A stretch of 13,467 nt of DNA from the NCBI GenBank assembly GCA_030526885.1, contig JAUNBV010000037.1:1-13467 (forward strand). The letters are read 5' to 3'. A program made the position numbers and the translations under genes. The notes below the pieces were generated by a model. The model saw nothing but the letters and a program-made list of their open reading frames with translations. It had not been told where the DNA came from and did not search any database. Origin of the DNA: Syntrophomonadaceae bacterium. GTDB lineage: Bacteria > Bacillota > Syntrophomonadia > Syntrophomonadales > Syntrophomonadaceae. Shown piece by piece: positions 6,450-12,935 of the stretch. The stretch's first letter is position 1. Every line of letters starts with the position of its first letter.

Positions 6450-7652
6450 TTGAATAGAGCCACGTTACATCATGGAGTTTATAAAACCGCGCGTTTCCTT
6501 TTGATACCTTTCGTCCGTTGGCGCTTTAATTATAAATATGATAAGGTTTATCCCCGGAGCCATCCCTACATCGTGTTATCCAACCACACCACCAACTGGG
6601 ATCCCATGCTGGTGGGCATAAGTTTCCCGCAACACATGTATTTTGTAGCCACGGAGCATATCTTTCGTCAGGGAGTGCTCAGCCGGTTGCTTACATTTTT
6701 TATTGCGCCGATATTGCGGCTTAAAACCCGTACCGAGATGTATACCGCCATGGTGATGCTGCGCACCCTGAAGGCGGGTGAAAATATTTGTATGTTTCCG
6801 GAAGGCAGCAATACCTGGAACGGCGTAAGCACCCCGATCGTTCCTTCCACCGCTAAGCTGGTAAAGCGCAGCAACGCCACCCTGATTACCTATCGGATAG
6901 AGGGCGGTCATCTTTCCCTGCCCCGCTGGGGGAAAACCATCCGCCGGGGGGCTATGCGGGGTTATATGGTGAACGAGTACCCACCCGAGCAGTTGGCGGC
7001 GATGAGCAGCGAAGAGGTCCAACGGGCCATCAATGAGGATCTGTATTTCAACGCGTTTGCGCATAACGCCAAAGCGCAGATAAGCTTTAAGGGCAAGCGG
7101 ATGGCCGAGCATCTGGAATTAGCGCTGTTCTATTGTTCCGACTGCAAAGCCATAGGCTCTTTGCGCAGCGATGACGACACGCTTACCTGTGATTCCTGCG
7201 GTCTAAAGCTTCGGTATAACCCACAGGGGCGTTTTGAAAGCCTCACCGAGCGTCCGGTCACCTTCGATACCCCCTTGGATTGGTACAATTGGCAGATCGG
7301 TTATTTGGATAATAAACGGGAGGATTATCTGCAGCTTGCGGTGGACGAGCCGGTGTGCAGCGATGAGGGACAGGAACTGTATTCCTATCAAGTGGGCGGG
7401 GACAGTTTACTGGTGGCCACCGGCACATTGCGCTTGTATAAAGACCGGCTGGAGTTTGAGGATGAAGAACGCCGCCAGACGGTATCGTTTCCGCTAAAAG
7501 AAATAACGGATATGGGTACCTTTACGCAGACCACGTTTAACTTTACCATCCATGGCAAGGAGCATTTTGAAGTGCGCTCCGCCATCCCCCGCTCGTCCAT
7601 TAAATACCTTATGCTCTGCAATGCGCTGGAGGATGTCAAAGTCCTGCCGTAA
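6450..7652 (+). CDS. PlsC-type acyltransferase fused to zinc ribbon and PH/GRAM-like domain
   Basis: A 400-residue protein beginning at TTG 6450, supported by GGGAGG at 6436-6441 eight bases upstream. The first half is a lysophospholipid acyltransferase domain: NHTTNWD (45-51, the HxxxxD catalytic motif with His46 and Asp51) and FPEGSNTW (116-123, phosphate-binding block III). These enzymes transfer an acyl group to lysophosphatidate or a similar lysolipid at the inner face of the membrane; a hydrophobic stretch lies at 12-22. Unlike the usual ~200-240-residue PlsC, this one continues with a C-x2-C...C-x2-C zinc ribbon (Cys229, 232, 247, 250). After it comes a beta-rich block at about 308-395 (GTLRLYKDRLEFEDEE, then F-P-L-K-E-I-T) that resembles a PH/GRAM domain. 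Monocistronic with its own promoter and terminator. The acyltransferase call is firm; the C-terminal domain calls are pattern-based. Confidence 0.87.
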   Translation: MNRATLHHGVYKTARFLLIPFVRWRFNYKYDKVYPRSHPYIVLSNHTTNWDPMLVGISFPQHMYFVATEHIFRQGVLSRLLTFFIAPILRLKTRTEMYTAMVMLRTLKAGENICMFPEGSNTWNGVSTPIVPSTAKLVKRSNATLITYRIEGGHLSLPRWGKTIRRGAMRGYMVNEYPPEQLAAMSSEEVQRAINEDLYFNAFAHNAKAQISFKGKRMAEHLELALFYCSDCKAIGSLRSDDDTLTCDSCGLKLRYNPQGRFESLTERPVTFDTPLDWYNWQIGYLDNKREDYLQLAVDEPVCSDEGQELYSYQVGGDSLLVATGTLRLYKDRLEFEDEERRQTVSFPLKEITDMGTFTQTTFNFTIHGKEHFEVRSAIPRSSIKYLMLCNALEDVKVLP

Positions 7653-7675
7653 ATGACTCTATACATACAGATGCC

Positions 7676-7708
7676 AAGGAGCGGCCTCCCCAAGGGGCCG
7701 CTCCTTTT
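7676..7708 (+). terminator. Terminator of the acyltransferase gene
   Basis: AAGGAGCGGCC (7676-7686) pairs perfectly over 11 bp with GGCCGCTCCTT (7696-7706), with a 9-nt loop and a short T-run (CCTTTTAG). It sits 24 bp after the acyltransferase stop, in the convergent gap before the end of pilT. The U-tract is short but the stem is very stable. Confidence 0.82.
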
Positions 7709-7727
7709 AGTTTCAATATATATCCTC

Positions 7728-8810
7728 TTATTTTATGAGTCCCTCCGCTTTCAGGCGCTTTTGCAGCTGCTCGGGATTGCTGCTGTGATCCAGCGCTTCC
7801 ATGGCCGAAACCGCACCGGATTTTACCAGTTGCAACAGGCTGCTGTCCATGGTGATCATGCCTTCGGCCGCCGATGATAAAATCACATTCTCCATCTGGT
7901 GCGCTTTGGCTTCCCGTATCATGTTGCGAATGGCGGTGTTGACCACCATTACTTCGAATGCCGGTTTTACTTTGCCATCCACGGTCGTTATAAGTTGTTG
8001 CGATACCACCCCTTGTAACACCATGGCCAATTGCATGCGGATTTGCTGCTGCTGTTCGGGCGGGAAAATGTCAATGATGCGGTCAATGGTATTGACGGCG
8101 CCCACCGTATGCAGCGTGGAAATCACCAGATGGCCTGTTTCAGCGGCGGTAATAGCCACTTTGATGGTTTCATAGTCGCGCATCTCGCCCAGCAAGATTA
8201 CGTCCGGGGCCTGGCGCAAAACGGCGCGCAAAGCGGTTTCATAGCTCTCGGTGTCGGTCGCAATCTCGCGCTGCGTGACCACGCTTAGGTTATGGCGATG
8301 CAGGAATTCTATCGGGTCCTCTATGGTAACGATATGGTCGCTGCGCGAATTATTGATGGCATCGATCATACAGGCCAGGGTGGTGCTCTTGCCGCTACCG
8401 GCGGGACCGGTGACCAGGACCAGGCCCTTGCGCAGTTTGGCAAACTCCATAACATTATCGGGGATGCCTTTATCTATGCGATTGGGCAGATCAAAGGAAA
8501 CAACCCGTATCACGGCTGCCAGCGAATCTCTTTGTTTGAGTACGTTGACCCGAAAGCGCGACAGACCGGGCAGGGAGAAGGAAAAGTCATCGTCCCCGTT
8601 TTTCAATAGGGTGTTGATATCGCGGTCTTTGGATACATGATAGATTTCTTTTACCAGCCGTTCCGTATCCTCCGGCATCAGCCGTTCCCGGCCTTCACGC
8701 TCAATGACGCCGTTAATCTTCATTGCCGCCGGCAACCCGGCCACCAGCATGATATCGGATGCCCCCCGCTCTACCGCTTCTTTGAGAATACTGTTTAAAT
8801 CCTCCATCAT
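7728..8810 (-). CDS. pilT: Type IV pilus retraction ATPase PilT
   Basis: A 360-residue hexameric ATPase of the GspE/PilT superfamily that powers pilus depolymerisation at the cytoplasmic face. Visible motifs are Walker A GPAGSGKST (135-143), Asp box IVTIEDPIEF (160-169), Walker B DVILLGEMRD (203-212), His box TGHLVISTLHT (225-235) and AIRNMIRE (293-300). The last matches the AIRNLIRE motif that distinguishes PilT from the extension ATPase PilB and is needed for retraction. Length is normal (about 345-370). Two tandem ATGs (8810 and 8807) follow AAAGGAG; the second has the better spacing, so the real product may be one residue shorter. It is the last gene of the leftward pilus cluster, 103 bp after its neighbour. 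Confidence 0.95.
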   Translation of the reverse strand: MMEDLNSILKEAVERGASDIMLVAGLPAAMKINGVIEREGRERLMPEDTERLVKEIYHVSKDRDINTLLKNGDDDFSFSLPGLSRFRVNVLKQRDSLAAVIRVVSFDLPNRIDKGIPDNVMEFAKLRKGLVLVTGPAGSGKSTTLACMIDAINNSRSDHIVTIEDPIEFLHRHNLSVVTQREIATDTESYETALRAVLRQAPDVILLGEMRDYETIKVAITAAETGHLVISTLHTVGAVNTIDRIIDIFPPEQQQQIRMQLAMVLQGVVSQQLITTVDGKVKPAFEVMVVNTAIRNMIREAKAHQMENVILSSAAEGMITMDSSLLQLVKSGAVSAMEALDHSSNPEQLQKRLKAEGLIK

Positions 8811-8845
8811 CTTCTCCTTTCCGGTAGTGTATCTACCCGGTAATA

Positions 8846-8874
8846 ATTATACGCGTTGCTCTGCATGACCTGTT
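8846..8874 (-). promoter_or_regulatory. Weak candidate promoter ahead of pilT
   Basis: The 103-bp gap between pilT and the preceding pilin-like gene has a perfect TATAAT on the minus strand (8851-8846). The hexamer 17 bp upstream (AACAGG, 8874-8869) is a poor -35. An imperfect CCGGTAG...CTACCCGG hairpin (8821-8840) lies between the -10 box and pilT. A separate transcript for pilT is possible but weakly supported. Confidence 0.25.
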
Positions 8875-8913
8875 GATTTGCCGTCATGCCACTGACCGCT
8901 ATGCCTCTAAATA

Positions 8914-9375
8914 TCAACCGCCCCATACCGGGAGGGTCTGCTCCAGCTCAGCTTCGTCAAAAGTATCGGTTACCTGCCAGGCCAATATCTCGCAGTTGCC
9001 ATCGGCTTTCAACACCACATCTATGGCCAGCGCGCGCATGGCATCCATTACCAGCGAGGCTTGCAACCGCAAATCCTCGCCCTGCACGGTAACCGCGACC
9101 TCATCTTCCGGCAACAGCCATGGCTTAAGGGCGCCGGCAAAATCAACTGTACCTGCCTGATTGGACGCGGCTAATTCAGCCAACACCTGTACTCCCCTAC
9201 TGTCGACAGCATAGTATGCTTCGGCGATTTCCGCGCTCTTGGCGGTAAGGCGCCAGTCGGCCTGCGCGGAAACCACCGCCAAAACGCCAAAAACCGCCAG
9301 GCACAGCACCACCAGAATCATGAATATGGTTATGCCGCCCGTGCCGGACAGGGCGCTGATACTCTTGCGCGTCAT
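8914..9375 (-). CDS. Single-helix pilus-cluster protein, pilin-like
   Basis: A 153-residue protein whose ATG overlaps the previous gene's TGA (ATGA at 9375-9372), so translation is coupled. A hydrophobic helix at about residues 14-37 (ITIFMILVVLCLAVFGVLAVV) is preceded by a short Gly/Ser-rich basic N-terminus with GTGG. The rest is soluble, with an AEAYYAVDSRGVQVLAEL helix (about 51-68). The single N-terminal anchor, size and cluster position suggest a minor pilin-like or pseudopilin-like subunit. There is no Glu at the +5 position expected of processed prepilins. I do not recognise a named family; the function is inferred from context. Confidence 0.6.
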   Translation of the reverse strand: MTRKSISALSGTGGITIFMILVVLCLAVFGVLAVVSAQADWRLTAKSAEIAEAYYAVDSRGVQVLAELAASNQAGTVDFAGALKPWLLPEDEVAVTVQGEDLRLQASLVMDAMRALAIDVVLKADGNCEILAWQVTDTFDEAELEQTLPVWGG

Positions 9376-9845
9376 ATGCCGTGCCCCCCCGGTACGTATT
9401 TGGCGGCATTCAGCTCAAAAACCACGTCTCCGTCCTGCGTATAGACAGCGATATGGGCCTTGTGCACAAAATCCTGTTGCTCAAAGGTCATCCGCACATA
9501 GGCTTCGCACTCCAGGGGGAGCCCGTGCTGCCGCCCGGAGCCCTCCCCTACGCCATCCGCAGCATAGGCATCAGAGCCTTGGTCTATAACCTGCCACTCA
9601 TGGTCATAGATAACGATATATGTGTCATCCGCCGCGTCATAGTTTTTTAGCGCATCGGCGCGAAAAGCTTCCGCACAGCTTTCGGCGGCAAAAACGGCAT
9701 GATTAAGGGTTGTGCTGTCATTGGCGAGCGCGTTGGCTCTTAGGAACAAACCCACGCATATGGCGCAACAGACGGTGAAGATGATTACCGCCAGTATCAA
9801 TTCCATCAAGAATAAGGTCGAGCGCGAACGCTGTGGCTGGCTCAT
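9372..9845 (-). CDS. Prepilin-like protein with atypical cleavage site
   Basis: A 157-residue protein overlapped by 4 bp at both ends with its neighbours (ATGA junctions at 9845 and 9375). The N-terminus MSQPQRSRSTLFLMELILAV followed by a hydrophobic run to about residue 37 looks like a short basic leader plus the conserved pilin alpha-1 helix. A Glu (residue 15) stands where the pilin Glu5 would be. Counting back, the residue before the cleavage point is Thr, not Gly, so processing by a standard prepilin peptidase is doubtful. The C-terminal part has alternating hydrophobic strands and ends in a Gly-rich tail. Probably a minor pilin or pseudopilin that helps initiate fibre assembly; this is inference from architecture and context. 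Confidence 0.65.
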   Translation of the reverse strand: MSQPQRSRSTLFLMELILAVIIFTVCCAICVGLFLRANALANDSTTLNHAVFAAESCAEAFRADALKNYDAADDTYIVIYDHEWQVIDQGSDAYAADGVGEGSGRQHGLPLECEAYVRMTFEQQDFVHKAHIAVYTQDGDVVFELNAAKYVPGGHGI

Positions 9846-10396
9846 AGCGTTACCCCCTGTATAATACCGCTGCGCGGAGCTAATGCCAGGCTGCCTTGTT
9901 CTCCGTCTTCGCTGGTAATATGAACGGTAATGAACTGCCCTTCCGGCGACTCGGTTATCAGCATGGAGCGCATTGCGATGAGCGGGATACCCGCATCGGG
10001 ATCAAGGGTAACGCCCTCTTCGGTGAACAGTTCCCGCAAATAGCCGTCGTAATAATATAGCTGCGTCACATAACGGGTATCGTCACCGGCAAATGTCTGA
10101 TACAGCAAGAGCGCATCGGCGCCGTGAAACTCGCCCACCTCTATACCGCCGGTGCGGTCGCAGTGGCGAACCTGATGGGCCACGTATGACAGCGCGGTAC
10201 GGCTGGTATAATTTTCGGCGGATGCCTGTGCGGTTTTATGGTAGACCGAACTCCCCAGCAATGTCATGCCCACTGCGGTCAGCATAAAGAATCCGCACAG
10301 CAACACTACGGTTACCGTGTCCAGACGGGAGGCACGAGTTTTCGCTTCTGATTTGATTATCTTCGCGCTCCTTTCGCCTTTAGTACCGCTACTCAA
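9842..10396 (-). CDS. DUF4860-like pilus-cluster protein
   Basis: A 184-residue protein if read from TTG 10396, with one hydrophobic helix (about residues 26-50), then a soluble domain. The RTALSYVAHQVRHCDRTGGIEV block and the YVTQLYYYDGYLRELF block that follows are what I associate with DUF4860, a Firmicutes family found beside type IV pilus genes. TTG 10396 lacks a ribosome site. A good AAAGGAG lies inside the frame at 10374-10368, seven bases before ATA 10360, which would give a 172-residue product with the short basic leader typical of such proteins. The gene overlaps its upstream neighbour by 8 bp (TTG start) and its downstream neighbour by 4 bp. Likely a minor pilin-like subunit; the family call is from memory. 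Confidence 0.6.
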   Translation of the reverse strand: MSSGTKGERSAKIIKSEAKTRASRLDTVTVVLLCGFFMLTAVGMTLLGSSVYHKTAQASAENYTSRTALSYVAHQVRHCDRTGGIEVGEFHGADALLLYQTFAGDDTRYVTQLYYYDGYLRELFTEEGVTLDPDAGIPLIAMRSMLITESPEGQFITVHITSEDGEQGSLALAPRSGIIQGVTL

Positions 10397-10706
10397 CTAC
10401 TAAAACGGTGATGTCGGGCATGAGATTTGAGGCTATATACTGATAATGTACGGTATATGAGTCCTCGTTATATGAAACCCCGTAATGGTCTTTAAGATAC
10501 GATAATTGCTGGGGGTAAAAACCCTCCAGTGCATAGCACTGCACCGCCGCTCTGATAACCGCCTGCTCGGTCAGACGGATGCCTTCCTCGGAGGCCTTGC
10601 TCTGGGTACCGAAAACCACGAGCAGGCTCAAGCCAATGATGAGCGCAATCAGCAATATGGGTGCCACTATTCGCCGGAAACCCCCGGCCGGCCGGTTCAG
10701 GAACAT
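10389..10706 (-). CDS. Small single-helix pilus-cluster protein
   Basis: A 105-residue protein starting 14 bp after the pilC stop, with a GAGG ribosome site about eight bases before ATG 10706. A basic leader (MFLNRPAGGFRR) precedes a membrane helix (about 13-33). The soluble part has a long helix TEQAVIRAAVQCYALEGFYP (46-65) followed by LSYLKDHYGV and a short strand-rich C-terminus with MPDI. The A-x-Q-C-Y-A-L-E-G-x-Y-P pattern resembles small pseudopilin-like proteins of Firmicutes pilus clusters, where a helix plus 'YP' leads into the globular head. There is no canonical GFTLIE signature. Role inferred from context. Confidence 0.65.
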   Translation of the reverse strand: MFLNRPAGGFRRIVAPILLIALIIGLSLLVVFGTQSKASEEGIRLTEQAVIRAAVQCYALEGFYPQQLSYLKDHYGVSYNEDSYTVHYQYIASNLMPDITVLVVE

Positions 10707-10720
10707 GTTCGCTACCTCGC

Positions 10721-11791
10721 TTAGGTCCCGATAGAACTCATTACTCCAATCAGCGGCAGCATCACCGATAACAACACCAGGCCTACCGCCAGCGACAGGA
10801 TCAATATCAAAGTGGGTTCAATGCGCCCCAGCATGACCGCCATCATATCGTCGGCCTCCTCCTGGCAACGCACCGCCAGATTGGCCAAAGACTCTTCCGC
10901 CGCGCCCGCCCTGAAAGCGGCCGACAGCATTCCCGCCTGCATGCTGGACAACACTTCGCATTCGGCCACCGCCGCCGGGAATGGCGTGCCCGCCTCCATG
11001 GCGGCTATGCATTTGCCCAAACGCGGGGTGAGCAGGCTGCCCTTAAGCAATTCCTCGGCATGAACTACCGCTTGGTCGAGGTTCATGCCGCTCTCCATCA
11101 TCATGTTCATGGCGGAAGCAAAACGGCTGCGCGACAGGGCCAAGCCCATATCTCCGCGGAAAAACAGCTTGTCAAACCCCCGGCGCAAGATTTCCGAACC
11201 ATTTTCGCTGCGCAGCAGCAGTAACAGAGCCGCCACCAGCACCACCAGCAGCGCCGTGAAGATAAGCGCCGCCGTTTCGCTCACCGAGCCCAGACGCAGC
11301 ATCGACTCCGTCAAGGGGGAAAGACCGGTTCCCAACTGTTCGAATACCTGTTTGAACACCGGCAGTACCTTTACCATCAACACCATAAACACGACCGCCA
11401 TCATGACTATCATCAAGGCGGGCGAAGTTATGGCGCGCTTGATGTTATAGGATAAATCCGCCTCCTGCTGGTAATAGTGTGCCATGGAGGTCATCACCTG
11501 TTCCAGGCGTCCCGATTGCTCGCCGATGGTGACCATGTTTATTAAATGCAGGGGGAAACACCCGGTCTTGCGCAATGCGGCAGACAGGGGCTCCCCCATG
11601 TCGAGATATTCATACATTTTATTCAGTATGTCATGTTCCCGGGGATAATCGGTCTCCTCCAGCAGAATGGATATGCACTCGGAGGAATTGATGCCGGCCT
11701 TCATCATCAAGGAAAACTTATAGCAAAAGGCCGATAGTTCATCCGGCTTCAGCGCCTTTATCTTTACCGCACCGCCCTGCTCTTCACTCAT
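10721..11791 (-). CDS. pilC: PilC/GspF inner-membrane platform protein
   Basis: A 356-residue protein with ATG at 11791 behind GGGAGGGG. It has two repeated GspF (T2SSF) cytoplasmic helical domains. The first, about 18-135, begins FCYKFSLMMKAGI and contains IGEQSGRLEQVM; the second, about 220-340, begins RFASAMNMMMESGMNLDQA and contains MLSAAFRAGAAEESL. Each is followed by membrane helices, at about 135-160 and 178-205 and at the C-terminus (LILILSLAVGLVLLSVMLPLIG). PilC anchors the assembly ATPases to the membrane and is thought to rotate to add or remove pilins. It is slightly shorter than the usual ~400, mainly at the N-terminus. It is the second gene of the leftward cluster, 20 bp after the transglutaminase-like gene, followed by four pilin-like genes and pilT. 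Confidence 0.93.
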   Translation of the reverse strand: MSEEQGGAVKIKALKPDELSAFCYKFSLMMKAGINSSECISILLEETDYPREHDILNKMYEYLDMGEPLSAALRKTGCFPLHLINMVTIGEQSGRLEQVMTSMAHYYQQEADLSYNIKRAITSPALMIVMMAVVFMVLMVKVLPVFKQVFEQLGTGLSPLTESMLRLGSVSETAALIFTALLVVLVAALLLLLRSENGSEILRRGFDKLFFRGDMGLALSRSRFASAMNMMMESGMNLDQAVVHAEELLKGSLLTPRLGKCIAAMEAGTPFPAAVAECEVLSSMQAGMLSAAFRAGAAEESLANLAVRCQEEADDMMAVMLGRIEPTLILILSLAVGLVLLSVMLPLIGVMSSIGT

Positions 11792-11811
11792 GCTGTTATT
11801 CCCCTCCCGTT

Positions 11812-12684
11812 TTAATAAGCATATTTCATGCTGTAGTTTATCTGATCGGGTGTAACCGTATAGCCTCCGGAAGCGCTGCGGCTGCCGGAAGCAAAGGTGG
11901 GATCCATCAGCGACCAGTTTTGGCCGTCAAAATAAATGGCATGGTCTATCCAACCCACATCGGGCAAATAAGCGTTGATCCAAGCATGGTAAATATCGCC
12001 GGCATAGCCGATGACCAATTTACAGGGCACCCCCTGGGAGCGCAGCATACTGCACATCACCGCCGAATAATCAAAACATATGCCCTTTTTCTCGGCCAGC
12101 ACGCTGTCCACCACCGGCAGGTATCCTGACTTTACCGTGGCCGCGCGGTCATAATCGTATACGAAATTGTCGATCATATAATAATAAACGATTTTCAGCG
12201 TTTCAAAATCGCTGGGACTGGCTGCCGTAATCTCCTCGGCCACCGCCACTACCTGCGACTCGGGCGTAAAATTCACATACTGATTGGGGTTAAGGAAAGG
12301 CGAGAACTGATTGTTTAGAGCCACATTGACCTTACAGGCAAATGCCTGCGAGTATTTGGTGCCGCTCACATTTTCAAATATACGCACATTATATGTACCA
12401 TCGCCCTGAGACAGGGGAAAGGCTTCGGCCCGGCCTTCATTATTCAAATCGTAAGTATAGGTGGTGGAACTCGCGCCATTGCTTATTTGCACCTTTATCT
12501 TTACGCTTTTGCCCCCAGTGTAGGTAACGGAAAGATAACCCTCCGCTACATGGGCAACATCTACCACCGCCTTATCGTTGGCGTAATCGCTTGCCGCCGC
12601 GTAATCCCCGGTTAAGGGGGTAATAAAAAACCCGCCGCCCACCAGAACCGCTATAAGTATGAACATTAATAATTTCTTATGCAC
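11812..12684 (-). CDS. Exported transglutaminase-like protein
   Basis: GTG 12684 is preferred (290 residues) because GGAGG at 12698-12694 lies nine bases upstream; a longer frame from ATG 12726 has no ribosome site and would bury the signal sequence. The N-terminus MHKKLLMFILIAVLVGGGFF is a signal peptide or anchor. A beta-rich region (about 40-125) precedes a transglutaminase-like domain with the Cys-His-Asp triad in KGICFDYSA (Cys203), YHAWI (His233) and MDPTF (Asp261). These domains act as cysteine proteases, peptide-N-glycanase-like enzymes or crosslinkers; many bacterial ones are extracellular. It heads the operon with pilC 20 bp downstream, suggesting a cell-surface role linked to pili, for example processing or crosslinking of surface protein. 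That link is inference. Confidence 0.87.
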   Translation of the reverse strand: MHKKLLMFILIAVLVGGGFFITPLTGDYAAASDYANDKAVVDVAHVAEGYLSVTYTGGKSVKIKVQISNGASSTTYTYDLNNEGRAEAFPLSQGDGTYNVRIFENVSGTKYSQAFACKVNVALNNQFSPFLNPNQYVNFTPESQVVAVAEEITAASPSDFETLKIVYYYMIDNFVYDYDRAATVKSGYLPVVDSVLAEKKGICFDYSAVMCSMLRSQGVPCKLVIGYAGDIYHAWINAYLPDVGWIDHAIYFDGQNWSLMDPTFASGSRSASGGYTVTPDQINYSMKYAY

Positions 12685-12756
12685 AAAACCAGTCCTCCAT
12701 AGCTTGTGGATTGCAATATAATGCACCGTTTACCATCAATTCGCTAATTTACATTA

Positions 12757-12785
12757 ATTATACTGGACGACGCACAAGAATTAAA
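12757..12785 (-). promoter_or_regulatory. Candidate promoter of the transglutaminase/pilus operon
   Basis: On the minus strand a perfect TATAAT (12762-12757) lies 17 bp downstream of TTTAAT (12785-12780), a weak -35. The stretch 12727-12835 is AT-rich and otherwise empty. The start site would be about 65 nt ahead of GTG 12684. It is the only good -10 box upstream of the operon. Confidence 0.5.
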
Positions 12786-12850
12786 GACATTTTATAAATT
12801 TTCTCATATTCAACTAGTGGTAAAAGCTTGCGGCGAACAATCGCAGGGGC

Positions 12851-12888
12851 AAAAAACGCCCAATGTACAATTAAGGGGCATTGGGCGT
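12851..12888 (-). terminator. Terminator of the polyprenyl-synthetase-like gene
   Basis: ACGCCCAATG (12856-12865) pairs perfectly over 10 bp with CATTGGGCGT (12879-12888) around a 13-nt loop. Read on the minus strand the stem runs into TTTTTT (12856-12851). It lies about 48 bp beyond the stop of the upstream gene and isolates it from the pilus operon promoter. Confidence 0.87.
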
Positions 12889-12935
12889 GAGTGACGATAC
12901 GTCTATATGTTATTATGTTATTCTCAGCATGTCCC

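Noticed and set aside
6576..7112. 178-codon open frame on the minus strand
   Set aside because: It lies wholly inside the well-supported acyltransferase gene, has low-complexity shadow composition and no ribosome site.
8251..8640. 129-codon plus-strand open frame
   Set aside because: Antisense to the pilT core; Ser/Arg/Thr-rich shadow of conserved Walker motifs with no family resemblance.
11085..11450. 121-codon plus-strand open frame
   Set aside because: Antisense to pilC, composition typical of the opposite strand of a helical membrane gene.
12684..12726. ATG 12726 as start of the transglutaminase-like gene
   Set aside because: No ribosome site, and it adds 14 residues before the signal sequence; GTG 12684 has GGAGG at ideal spacing.
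12727..12850. Riboswitch, such as a cyclic-di-GMP type, ahead of the pilus operon
   Set aside because: I looked for the conserved core elements and saw none; only an AT-rich promoter-like region is present.
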